From positions 62,001 through 126,000 of the forward strand of contig NZ_JACIEU010000010.1 in assembly GCF_014197035.1 (NCBI RefSeq): 64,000 bases of DNA, in the 5' to 3' direction. This DNA is from Sphingobium scionense (lineage in GTDB: Bacteria > Pseudomonadota > Alphaproteobacteria > Sphingomonadales > Sphingomonadaceae). Both the position numbers and the translations under genes were made by a program. Positions within the stretch are counted from its first letter, which is position 1. Each line of letters begins with the position of its first letter. This document shows, in pieces, positions 18,625 through 27,079 of this stretch. Under the pieces are notes generated by a model. That model worked only from the letters and a program-made list of their open reading frames with translations. It made no database searches and was not told where the DNA came from.

Positions 18625-18831
18625 GGCATGTCTCCCACATCTGTTTTCGGACCGGCTATGGCATAGCGGCGAGGCGGCTCAACCCATGGCCCGGCCGACG
18701 CCGGCAATATCGCCGCGGCGCTAGGCGACCGGGGCGCATCGCGATAGCGATAGCAGGCCCGCCGGACTTGCGGCGACCGGCGCAGCTTCTACCCTTTCCC
18801 CAACAGGTCGCATCATGCGGCGAATGAGGGG

Positions 18832-20070
18832 ATGGCTGATTTTATGACCCAGGTGATGAAGGGGGTGCGCGTTCTGGAAGTGGCGCAGTTCACCTATGTG
18901 CCGGCTGCCGGCGCGATCCTGGCCGACTGGGGCGCGGACGTCATCAAGATCGAGCATCCGGTGCGCGGCGACACGCAGCGCGGATTCCTCAATATGGGCG
19001 GGGTGCAGCTCGACCCGCTGCGCCACACCTTGTTCGAGCATCCCAATCGCGGCAAGCGCAGCGTCGGCATCGACCTGTCGACGGAAGAAGGCCAGGCCGT
19101 GCTCTATGAGCTGGCGAAGAGTGCCGACGTGTTCCTGACCAACTATCTTCCCCAGGTGCGGCAGAAGAACAAGTTCGACATCGAGCATATCCGCGCGGCC
19201 AATCCCAACATCATCTATGCCCGCGGCAGCGCGCTGGGCAACAAGGGGCCGGAGCGCGAGGTCGGCGGCTTCGACGGCACTTGCTTCTGGTCGCGCAGCG
19301 GCGTCGCCCATGCGATGACGCCCGAAGAACTGCCCGGCCCGCTGACCCAGGGCATTCCTGCCTTTGGCGACTCGATCGGCGGCATGTTCATTGCCGGCGG
19401 CATTTCCGGCGCGCTGTTCCACCGCGCCCAGACCGGCGAGGCGGTCGAGCTGGACGTCTCGCTGCTGTCGAGCGCCTGGTGGGCATCGGGCGCGCTGATC
19501 GCGCAGGTGATGGAAACCGACATCCTGACCCGCAACGGCATGCCGTCTTCCGGCGGATCGCTGCGCAACCCCTTCATGGGCAATTTCCATACGTCGGACG
19601 GCGGCACGATCAACCTGTGCATGGTCAGCCCCACCGGCCTGATCGCCGATACCTTCGCCCATGTAGGCGTGCCCGAGGCGGCGGACGATCCGCGCTTCAA
19701 GGATGTGCTGGCGCTGATCGAGAATGCCGGCGCGGCGAGCGACATATTGGTCAAGGCTTTCGGTCAGAAGCCCTTCGCCTATTGGCGCGAGCATCTGAAA
19801 ACGATGAAGGGGCAATGGGCACCGATCCAGAGCTTCAAGGATCTGCTGACCGACGAGCAGGCCGTCGCCAACGACATGATCATCGAGGTGGAGGGCGCCG
19901 ATGGCGGCGCGCCGCTGCGGCTGGTACGCGGCCCGGTGCAGTTTGACGGCCAGCCGGTGCAGACCACGCGATCGCCCCAGGCATCCGAACATACCGAACT
20001 GGTGCTGATGGAACTGGGCGTCGAGTGGGACCAGATTGAACAATGGAAGGCCAGCGGCGCTATCGCCTGA
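18832..20070 (+). CDS. CaiB/BaiF family (class III) CoA-transferase
   Basis: A 412-residue class III CoA-transferase that moves CoA between carboxylates. The N-terminal Rossmann part reads VRVLEVAQFTYVPAAGAILADWGADVIKIEHP, and the candidate catalytic aspartate is D148 in GGFDGT, the usual position after the GS-G-G segment. Length is normal for the family. ATG 18832 stands very close to GAGGGG; ATG 18844 is a possible alternative. First gene of a rightward unit with a small unknown protein, an acyl-CoA synthetase, a second CaiB-like protein and an amidohydrolase. Confidence 0.9.
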   Translation: MADFMTQVMKGVRVLEVAQFTYVPAAGAILADWGADVIKIEHPVRGDTQRGFLNMGGVQLDPLRHTLFEHPNRGKRSVGIDLSTEEGQAVLYELAKSADVFLTNYLPQVRQKNKFDIEHIRAANPNIIYARGSALGNKGPEREVGGFDGTCFWSRSGVAHAMTPEELPGPLTQGIPAFGDSIGGMFIAGGISGALFHRAQTGEAVELDVSLLSSAWWASGALIAQVMETDILTRNGMPSSGGSLRNPFMGNFHTSDGGTINLCMVSPTGLIADTFAHVGVPEAADDPRFKDVLALIENAGAASDILVKAFGQKPFAYWREHLKTMKGQWAPIQSFKDLLTDEQAVANDMIIEVEGADGGAPLRLVRGPVQFDGQPVQTTRSPQASEHTELVLMELGVEWDQIEQWKASGAIA

Positions 20071-20106
20071 AGGGGCGGATGTCGGGGGCTGGAAGGCAGG
20101 AATGAT

Positions 20107-20397
20107 ATGAAACCGGGTACGAAACTGAAGAGCGCGGTGTGCGACACCGAAGTGATGGTGATCCGCAGCGGAACCGGCGCGATCGAATGCGGCGGCAGCG
20201 CCATGGGCGAAGCCAAGCCGGACGCGGTCGGCACGCCCGCCGCCGATTTCAGCGCCGGAACGCTGATGGGCAAGCGCTATGTCGATGCGGCCGGCAGTTT
20301 CGAATTGCTGTGCGTCAAGCCGGGCAAGGGTTCGCTGTCAGTCGACGGCGTCGCCCTGAGCCCCAAGGACGCCAAGCCCCTGCCCGCTTCGGACTGA
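20107..20397 (+). CDS. Conserved small protein of unknown function
   Basis: A 96-residue protein starting MKPGTKLKSAVCDTEVMVIR with a CGG motif (about residues 28-30) and a single later cysteine in ELLCVKPGKG. No signal peptide or membrane span is visible, and the beta-rich pattern suggests a small cytoplasmic domain. A good ribosome site (GGAAGGCAGGA) precedes it, and codon use is like its neighbours, so it is surely a real gene. It lies between a CoA-transferase and an acyl-CoA synthetase, only 10 bp from the latter, pointing to a role in the same CoA-activation step. Not recognised. Confidence 0.75.
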   Translation: MKPGTKLKSAVCDTEVMVIRSGTGAIECGGSAMGEAKPDAVGTPAADFSAGTLMGKRYVDAAGSFELLCVKPGKGSLSVDGVALSPKDAKPLPASD

Positions 20398-20407
20398 CGC
20401 GCACCCC

Positions 20408-21904
20408 ATGAACATCGCCCTGTTCCTTGAAATGGCGGCTGATGCCGCGCCCGACCGCATCGGCCTGGTCTGTGACGGCCAGCGCTGGAGCTACGCCCGG
20501 CTGCTGGCCGGCGCGCGCGGCGCCGCCGCGCTGATCCGGGACAGCGGCTGCAGCCATGTCGCGCTGCTGGACGAAAGCAGCGAGGCAGCAGCGATGGCGC
20601 TGTTCGGCGCGGCGATCGCCGGCGTGCCCTATGTGCCGCTCAACTATCGGCTGGCCGACGCGGACCTGGCCGCGCTGTTGCAGCGGATCACCCCGGCGCT
20701 GATCATCGGCGATGTCGCGCGGGTCGAACGGCTCTGCCCCTCGGCCGACAACAAGGTGCTGGCGCGGGGCGATTTCGTTACCGCCGCGCTGGACGCTGCG
20801 GCCGATGCACCGATCGAGGCGGACGAAGGCGATGGCGTCGCGATCCAGCTCTTCACCAGCGGCACCACCGCCGCGCCCAAGGCGGCGATCCTGCGCCACG
20901 CCAATCTGGTGTCCTATATATTGGGCACGGTCGAATTCGGCGCCGCGCCCGAAGAGGATGCCGCGCTGGTCAGCGTGCCGCCCTATCATATCGCCGGCAT
21001 CGCCGCCCTGCTCAGCTCCATCTATGCGCTGCGCCGCATATTGCTGCTGCCGGCCTTCGATCCGGCCGCCTGGCTCGATCTGGCGGCAGGCGAGCGGGCG
21101 AGCAATGCCTTCGTCGTGCCGACCATGCTCTCGCGCATCATCGAGACGGTAGACAAGGGTGTCCAACCCGACCTGAGCAACCTGCGCGCGGTCGCCTATG
21201 GTGGCGGCAAGATGCCGCTGGAGCTGATCCAGCGCGCGCTCGACCTGTTTCCCGACACCGGCTTCACCAACGCCTATGGCCTGACCGAGACCAGCTCGAC
21301 CGTCGCCCTGCTGGGGCCGGACGAGCATCGCGCCGCCCATGCCGCAACCGATCCCGCCGCCCGCGCCCGGCTGGCGTCGGTCGGCCGGCCGCTGCCGACG
21401 GTCGAGATCGAGATTAGGGACGAGGACGGCCGCTGCCTGCCTGCGGGCGAGCCGGGCGAAATCTATGTCCGTGGCGACCAGGTGTCGGGCGAATATCGCG
21501 AGCGCAGCGCGCTCGACGCCGATGGTTGGTTCCCGACCCGCGACGCCGGCTATATCGATGCCGAGGGCTATCTGTTCCTGTCGGGCCGCGCCGACGACGT
21601 GATCGTGCGCGGCGGCGAGAATATCTCGCCCGGCGAGATCGAGGATGTGATGCTGGCCCTGCCCGCCATTGCCGAGGCGGCGGCGGTCGCCATTCCGTCG
21701 GCCGAATGGGGCGAGGCGGTCGGCCTGATCTTGGTCGTGCGCGACGGCCATGAGGCGCCGGCCGACGAGGAGCTGAAGCAGGTCATCCGCGCCCGGCTGC
21801 GTTCTTCGCGGGTGCCCGAGCGCGTGCTCTTTGCTAAGAGCCTGCCCTATAATGAAATGGGCAAGCTCCTCCGCCGGGAAATCAAGAAGCTGTTCGCAGC
21901 CTGA
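20408..21904 (+). CDS. Acyl-CoA synthetase (AMP-binding, class I adenylate-forming)
   Basis: A 498-residue ligase that would convert a carboxylic acid to its CoA thioester with ATP. The P-loop is LFTSGTTAAPK (about 148-158), with alanine where glycine is usual; later motifs are YGLTETSS, the hinge GRADDVIVRGGENISPGEIED, and the C-terminal lysine in NEMGKLLRREIK. Ten bases after the small unknown gene, and immediately before the CaiB-like gene. The acid it accepts cannot be read from sequence. Confidence 0.92.
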   Translation: MNIALFLEMAADAAPDRIGLVCDGQRWSYARLLAGARGAAALIRDSGCSHVALLDESSEAAAMALFGAAIAGVPYVPLNYRLADADLAALLQRITPALIIGDVARVERLCPSADNKVLARGDFVTAALDAAADAPIEADEGDGVAIQLFTSGTTAAPKAAILRHANLVSYILGTVEFGAAPEEDAALVSVPPYHIAGIAALLSSIYALRRILLLPAFDPAAWLDLAAGERASNAFVVPTMLSRIIETVDKGVQPDLSNLRAVAYGGGKMPLELIQRALDLFPDTGFTNAYGLTETSSTVALLGPDEHRAAHAATDPAARARLASVGRPLPTVEIEIRDEDGRCLPAGEPGEIYVRGDQVSGEYRERSALDADGWFPTRDAGYIDAEGYLFLSGRADDVIVRGGENISPGEIEDVMLALPAIAEAAAVAIPSAEWGEAVGLILVVRDGHEAPADEELKQVIRARLRSSRVPERVLFAKSLPYNEMGKLLRREIKKLFAA

Positions 21905-21905
21905 C

Positions 21906-23060
21906 ATGGCTCTCGCCCTGCCGCTTGCCGGCTGGGCCGAGGCGCAACTGGAGGCGATCCGGGCGCTGGCGGGAACGCCGGCGCTGGATGGTTTGAGCGG
22001 CGTGCAACTGCTGGGCGAGCGGGCGGCGCTGAACGGCTTTTCGATACCGGGCCGGCGCTCGGCCGGTGGGGGGTGCCATCTCTACGACACGATCGACGGA
22101 CAGGTCGCGCTCACCCTGGCGCGGACCGACGACCGAGACTTGATGCCGGCGCTGTTCGGTGATGCGACCATCGAAAGTGACAGCGATATTGTCACGGCTT
22201 TCGCTACTGCGCAGACCAACGCGATCGTGACACAGGGGCGCCAGCTCGGCCTCGCGATCGCGGCGATCGACGAAGTGCCGGCCAGCCCCGCCTGTCGCCT
22301 GAGGGTGACAGGGGGTGCGCGGCCGAAGCGCGACCGTCCGCCGCTGGTGATCGACCTGTCGGCGCTGTGGGCCGGGCCGCTGGCCGGGCATTTGCTGGGG
22401 CTGGCCGGCGCGCAGGTCGTCAAGGTGGAGAGCCGCAACCGGTCCGACCGGATGCGCGAGGGCGACCCGATGCTGTTCGCGCGGCTGAACCAGCACAAGG
22501 CCAATGTCGCGATCGACCTGCGCGATACGGAGGATAGGGCGGCGCTGATCGCGCTGATCCGCCGCGCCGACATGGTGATCGCCGCCGCCCGGCCCCGCGC
22601 GCTGGCGCAACTGGGGATCGATGCCGACGCACTGGTGCGCGACGTGCCGGGGCTGGTCTGGGTGACGATCACCGGCCATGGCGCAGACGGCGACGCCGCC
22701 CACTGGATCGGCTTTGGCGATGATTGCAGCGTCGCCGGGGGACTGAGCGCCGCGCTGCGAGAGGCGAGCGGGCGGATCGGCTTTGGCGGCGATGCCTGCG
22801 CCGACCCGCTGACCGGCCTCCATGCTGCGCGGCAGGCATTGGCGCAGTGGCATAAAGGCACGGGCGCGCATCTGATGCTGTCGATGAGCGCCGTGGTGGC
22901 CGAGGCGATCGGCTGGGAACGAGCGCGTGACGCAGCCGGCTTTACCGCGACACTGCAACGCTGGACCGAAGCCGAGGGCGCCCCCTTCCCCGTCGTTGCG
23001 GCGCGAACCACGGGACCGGTCGCGGCGCTGGGACAGGATAATGGGGCCTGGCTGTGCTGA
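21906..23060 (+). CDS. CaiB/BaiF-like protein with rearranged lobes
   Basis: A 384-residue protein of the CoA-transferase III superfamily with an unusual layout. The Rossmann signature that normally opens these proteins, here LVIDLSALWAGPLAGHLLGLAGAQVVKVE, starts only near residue 147. Before it lies LLGERAALNGF and GGGCHLYDTIDGQVALTLARTDD, which resembles the small-domain segment normally found after the Rossmann part. The order looks circularly permuted; this form occurs beside normal CaiB proteins in steroid-type loci, as far as I recall. ATG 21906 follows the synthetase stop directly. Whether it has CoA-transferase activity is not clear. Confidence 0.75.
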   Translation: MALALPLAGWAEAQLEAIRALAGTPALDGLSGVQLLGERAALNGFSIPGRRSAGGGCHLYDTIDGQVALTLARTDDRDLMPALFGDATIESDSDIVTAFATAQTNAIVTQGRQLGLAIAAIDEVPASPACRLRVTGGARPKRDRPPLVIDLSALWAGPLAGHLLGLAGAQVVKVESRNRSDRMREGDPMLFARLNQHKANVAIDLRDTEDRAALIALIRRADMVIAAARPRALAQLGIDADALVRDVPGLVWVTITGHGADGDAAHWIGFGDDCSVAGGLSAALREASGRIGFGGDACADPLTGLHAARQALAQWHKGTGAHLMLSMSAVVAEAIGWERARDAAGFTATLQRWTEAEGAPFPVVAARTTGPVAALGQDNGAWLC

Positions 23061-24448
23061 TCCGCGACGCCGAACCATGGGGCATGGGCCGCGCCGACCT
23101 GCGCATCGCCAACGGACGGATCGCGGCGATCGGCGTGCTTGCCACGCTCCCCGGTGAGCCTGTGGTCGACGCACGCGGCAGCGCCCTGCTGCCCGGCCTG
23201 CACGACCATCATATCCATCTCGCCGCCCATGCCGTCGCCCGCGCCTCACTGCCCTGCGGACCGCCGGCCGTGTTGAACGAAGCCGATCTGGCCGCCGCGC
23301 TGGCGCAGCCGGGCGAGGGCTGGCTGCGCGGCATCGGCTATCATGAAAGCGTCGCCGGCTTGCCCGATGCGATGGCGATCGACCGGTGGCAGGCGAAACG
23401 GCCGGTGCGCATCCAGCATCGGTCGGGGCGCATGTGGCTGCTCAACAGCCGGGCGCTCGACCTGTTGCTGGCACTGGATGCCCCGCCGCCGGGACTGGAG
23501 TGGATCGACGGGCGCTGGACCGGGCGCTTGTTCGACGAGGATGGCTGGCTGCGCCGGGTGCTGGGCGGCACGCCACCGGCGCTGGATGCGGTGGGGACAG
23601 AACTGGCGCGCCATGGCGTCACCGGCGTTACCGACATGTCGCCCGGCAATGATGGCGCGAGCCTGCGCTATTTCGCCGCCGAACGGGCGGCCGGCCACCT
23701 GCCGCAGCATCTGGTCGCCGCCGGCACGCTCGCATCGGGCGACGCGCCCCCCCCGCCCGGCATCGCGGTCGGCCCGGCCAAGCTGCATCTGCATGAAAAT
23801 GCCCTGCCCGACTTCGACCAGTGCGTCGCCTTCCTGCGCGCCGCCCATGATCAGGGCCGGGCGATCGCCAGCCATTGCACGACCGAGACCGAACTGGTCT
23901 TCACCCTTGCCGCGCTGGCACAGGCCGGCGCGCGGCCGGGCGACCGGATTGAACATGCCGGCATCACGCCAGACCTGCTGCTGGAACAGATGGTCGAGCT
24001 TGGCGTGCAGGTGGTGAGCCAGCCGCATTTCATCGCCGAGCGCGGCGATCAGTATCTGCGCGATGTCGAACCGCGCGAGCGGCCCTTGCTCTATCGGCTG
24101 GGTGGCTTCGCCCGCGCCGGGCTGGTGCTGGCGGCGGGGAGCGACGCGCCTTATGGCGTTGCCGATCCCTGGGCGGCGATGCGCGCGGCGGTATCGCGCG
24201 AAACGGCAGATGGCGCAGTGATCGGGCAGGACGAGGCGCTGACGCCCGAAGCGGCGCTGGCCCTCTATCACGCCGATCCGCTGGACCTGCGCCGACAGCG
24301 CAGTATCGCCATCGGCGCGCCGGCCGACCTGTGCCTGCTGGATCGCCCCTGGGGGCAGGCACGGGTCCGCTTATTGGCGCAGGATGTGGCGATGACGTGG
24401 ATCGGTGGATCAATCGTCCATGATCGTATCAACCAGACCCCAGCCTAA
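23054..24448 (+). CDS. Amidohydrolase family protein (YtcJ-like)
   Basis: A 464-residue metal-dependent hydrolase of the amidohydrolase superfamily. The metal pair is visible in GLHDHHIHL (about 54-62), a further histidine in ASHCTTETE, then IEHAGI and the terminal aspartate in GSDAPYG. This resembles the YtcJ/D-aminoacylase-like group acting on amides or cyclic esters/lactones. Translation starts with GTG at 23054, overlapping the preceding gene by seven bases. The 3' end overlaps the convergent enoyl-CoA hydratase gene by 39 bp. It may open a ring or cleave an amide or ester bond in the pathway. Confidence 0.85.
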   Translation: MLIRDAEPWGMGRADLRIANGRIAAIGVLATLPGEPVVDARGSALLPGLHDHHIHLAAHAVARASLPCGPPAVLNEADLAAALAQPGEGWLRGIGYHESVAGLPDAMAIDRWQAKRPVRIQHRSGRMWLLNSRALDLLLALDAPPPGLEWIDGRWTGRLFDEDGWLRRVLGGTPPALDAVGTELARHGVTGVTDMSPGNDGASLRYFAAERAAGHLPQHLVAAGTLASGDAPPPPGIAVGPAKLHLHENALPDFDQCVAFLRAAHDQGRAIASHCTTETELVFTLAALAQAGARPGDRIEHAGITPDLLLEQMVELGVQVVSQPHFIAERGDQYLRDVEPRERPLLYRLGGFARAGLVLAAGSDAPYGVADPWAAMRAAVSRETADGAVIGQDEALTPEAALALYHADPLDLRRQRSIAIGAPADLCLLDRPWGQARVRLLAQDVAMTWIGGSIVHDRINQTPA

Positions 24449-25357
24449 GGCCGTGCGGGCATTGATCCGCTTGCCCGAGAGGATCATCAGCGCTGCGCGC
24501 TGACGCCCGATCCGGCGGCTGAGCGAGACGCAGCCGCCCGCGCCCGGAATGATCGCCATCGCCAGTTCAGGCAGATGGAACCAGGCGTCGGCGCTGGCTG
24601 TGATGTGCCCGGCAAAGGCCGCCATTTCCAGGCCCGATCCAACGCAACCGCCCTGTACATGGACCGACAGCCGGTCGCCGCATCCCAGCAGCGCATGGGC
24701 CGGCAGCGTCTGCATCCTGATATCATGGGCAGTCGCCGGATCGCGCGTGGTGCCGAATTCGCTGAGGTCCGCGCCGGTGCAGAAGCTGCGCCCGGCCCCG
24801 CGCAGGCTGACATGGCTGATATCGGGATCGAACGCGGCAATATCGAACGCCGCGCGCAGCCCGTCGCGCAGATCGCGGTCGATGGCATTATGGGCGTCGG
24901 GCCGATCGATCAGGATCGACAGCCGGTCGCCATCCCGATCGACCCGGATGGTGCCGGGCGATTGCACCGGCGCGGGCATTTGCGCGGCCAGCCAGCGAGC
25001 ATGACCGGCGCTGCCCTGAAGCAGACCATAAGCGAGCGATTCGGCGACCAGCGCCTGGGCCGGGTCCATCCTATCGATCAGCCGCAGCAATTGCACCAGC
25101 ACCCGCGCCGCTTCCGGCTGGGCCGCGATCTGCTGCGTGATCGCACCGAGCGACACCGGCAGTTCGACCAACGCATCGAGCCGCGGCGCGAGCGGATGGC
25201 TCGGGTCGCCGATCCCCAGCAAGGGAAAGGGCGGCAGATGCAGCGGGGCATCAGTGCGCGGCGCCTGGTCGAGATCGATCAGGCCATAGGGTTGCGCCTC
25301 CCCGGTCCAGGGCAGCGTCAGGCCATCGGGGTCGATCAGGGCGGCAGGGCCGGACAT
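24410..25357 (-). CDS. Enoyl-CoA hydratase/isomerase family protein
   Basis: A protein of about 315 residues. The C-terminal 190 residues are a crotonase fold: RPDAHNAIDRDLRDGL, the oxyanion loop GAGRSFCTGADLSEFG, and GGCVGSGLEMAAFAGHITASADAWFHLPELAMAIIPGAGG with a glutamate at the catalytic position. The first 120 residues are not typical of the family and include a proline-rich start; a start inside is possible but no better ribosome site was found. It overlaps the amidohydrolase gene tail to tail, and is divergent from the second acyl-CoA synthetase. Likely hydrates or isomerises a 2-enoyl-CoA of this pathway. Confidence 0.82.
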   Translation of the reverse strand: MSGPAALIDPDGLTLPWTGEAQPYGLIDLDQAPRTDAPLHLPPFPLLGIGDPSHPLAPRLDALVELPVSLGAITQQIAAQPEAARVLVQLLRLIDRMDPAQALVAESLAYGLLQGSAGHARWLAAQMPAPVQSPGTIRVDRDGDRLSILIDRPDAHNAIDRDLRDGLRAAFDIAAFDPDISHVSLRGAGRSFCTGADLSEFGTTRDPATAHDIRMQTLPAHALLGCGDRLSVHVQGGCVGSGLEMAAFAGHITASADAWFHLPELAMAIIPGAGGCVSLSRRIGRQRAALMILSGKRINARTALGWGLVDTIMDD

Positions 25358-25469
25358 GGGTGGCAGGGTAGGACCGGGCCAACGCGCGGCAAAGGCGGAC
25401 GCAGCACTGATCGCCAGGGCGTTGCGGACAATGGCTGACCAACGCCGCGCTCTACCGCAATATCGCGCC

Positions 25470-27002
25470 ATGGAGACGGATCATCCCAGTCTGCGCGCGC
25501 TCGCCGCCGCCGCCCTACAACGGCCCGCCGATCAGGCAGTGATCCTTTATGAGGGCGAATGGATCGCTTGGGGAGCGCTGCGCGCGGTAGCCGAAGAGAT
25601 CCAGGCCGCGCTGGATGCGAGCGGCATTGCCCCGGACGCTCCAGTCGCCTTCGTCGCGCGCAATCGGCCGGCGGCGCTCGCCGCGCTGCTGGGCCTGATT
25701 GCGCGGGGGCGGACGATTCGCATGATCTATGCCTTTCAGTCGGACGCCGCGATCGCCCGCGATCTGGCGCGCATGGCGCCCGCCGCGCTGGTCGCCTTTG
25801 CCGAGGATATCGGGCCGGAGATTCGAGCGGTGCTGGCCGCCGAAGCTATAGTAGCGGTCGCGATCGACGGCATGATCGCGGCCGCCCTGCCCGGCCATGC
25901 ACTGGCATCGCCTCTGGCGCGGCAGCGCCATGGCCCTGCCGCGCCACAGATCGAGATTTTGACCAGCGGCACCACCGGCCCGCCGAAAAGCTTCGCCGTG
26001 CCCTATGCGCTGCTCGAACGGCATTTCCTCTCGACCCCGCTGACCCGGCAGCAGGCGGACGATCCACAGGCCGCACCGCCCTTCCTCCTCTATTTTCCGC
26101 TCGGCAATATCACCGGTCTCTATTCGACCTTGCCGATGCTGCTACGCGGGCAGCGGGTCGAGCTGCTGGAGCGCTTCTCGCTCGCCGCCTGGCATGCCGA
26201 TGTGCGGCGCTGGCGGCCCAGCCATGGCGGCCTGCCGCCGGTCAGCGTGCAGGCCGTGCTGGACGCCGACATACCGGTCGAAGACCTCGCTTCGCTCCGC
26301 GCAATCGGTTGCGGCGCGGCGCCGCTCGATCCCGGCGTCCAGCAGGCGTTCGAGGCGCGCTACGGCATCCCCATCCTGCTCTCCTACGGCGCCACCGAAT
26401 TTGCCGGACCGGTGGCGTCGATGACCGCCGCGCTCCATGCCGAATGGGGTGCCCGCAAGATCGGATCGGTGGGCCGCGCCATGCCGGGCGCGCAGTTGCG
26501 CATCGTCGATGCCGAAACCGGCATGGCGCTGCCACCCGACACCGAAGGACTGCTGGAAGTCATTTCGCCCCGGATCGGCCCGGACTGGATTCGCACGTCC
26601 GACATCGCCCTGATCGACGCCGATGATTTTCTGTTCCTGCGCGGCCGGGCAGACGGCGCGATCATCCGGGGCGGCTTCAAATTGCTGCCCGAGTCGATCG
26701 AGCGGGCACTGATGCTGCACCCCGGCGTCGCCGAGGCAGCGGTGACAGGCATGGCGGACGACCGGCTGGGGCAAGTACCCGTCGCTGCGATCCGTCTGCA
26801 CCCCGGTCATGCTGCACCAGCGAGCGCAGCATTGGAAGCGCATGTGCGCCATCATCTTCCGGCCACCCACGTTCCCGTAAAATGGATGTTTGTCAGCACC
26901 TTGCCGCGCACCCCATCGCTCAAGACGGATCGACGCGCGCTTCAGACTCTCTTTGCGAATATGTCGCACGGCACGCAGAATGAGACAGAGAATATCACAT
27001 AA
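25470..27002 (+). CDS. Acyl-CoA synthetase (AMP-binding), second copy
   Basis: A ligase of about 510 residues. It has a canonical P-loop ILTSGTTGPPKSF, YGATEF, and the hinge RGRADGAIIRGGFKLLPESIE with a terminal lysine in TPSLKTDRR. It is only distantly like the first synthetase at 20408, so it is likely to act on a different acid. The start at 25470 (METDHPSL) fits the family; earlier in-frame ATGs at 25431 and 25356 would overlap the divergent hydratase start. 77 bp separate it from the IclR gene. Confidence 0.88.
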   Translation: METDHPSLRALAAAALQRPADQAVILYEGEWIAWGALRAVAEEIQAALDASGIAPDAPVAFVARNRPAALAALLGLIARGRTIRMIYAFQSDAAIARDLARMAPAALVAFAEDIGPEIRAVLAAEAIVAVAIDGMIAAALPGHALASPLARQRHGPAAPQIEILTSGTTGPPKSFAVPYALLERHFLSTPLTRQQADDPQAAPPFLLYFPLGNITGLYSTLPMLLRGQRVELLERFSLAAWHADVRRWRPSHGGLPPVSVQAVLDADIPVEDLASLRAIGCGAAPLDPGVQQAFEARYGIPILLSYGATEFAGPVASMTAALHAEWGARKIGSVGRAMPGAQLRIVDAETGMALPPDTEGLLEVISPRIGPDWIRTSDIALIDADDFLFLRGRADGAIIRGGFKLLPESIERALMLHPGVAEAAVTGMADDRLGQVPVAAIRLHPGHAAPASAALEAHVRHHLPATHVPVKWMFVSTLPRTPSLKTDRRALQTLFANMSHGTQNETENIT

Positions 27003-27023
27003 ACGAGGGCATCTCATTTTTTG

Positions 27024-27065
27024 TTGACAGTCCTCCAGCGTTAGTGAACAACCATGTTCAATAAC
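27024..27065 (+). promoter_or_regulatory. Promoter box and 26-bp palindrome upstream of iclR
   Basis: TTGACA (27024-27029) is a perfect -35 box, with no good -10 at the right distance. Just after it, arms GTTAGTGAACA (27040-27050) and TGTTCAATAAC (27055-27065) match at 10 of 11 positions around a 4-bp centre. Position and symmetry suggest an IclR-family operator controlling the gene that follows, either autoregulated or activated. Confidence 0.6.
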
Positions 27066-27079
27066 GAAGGAGAGGAACC

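Noticed and set aside
18721..20043. Minus-strand open frame of 440 codons opposite the CaiB gene
   Set aside because: The plus strand encodes a typical CoA-transferase with ribosome site; the mirror frame has none.
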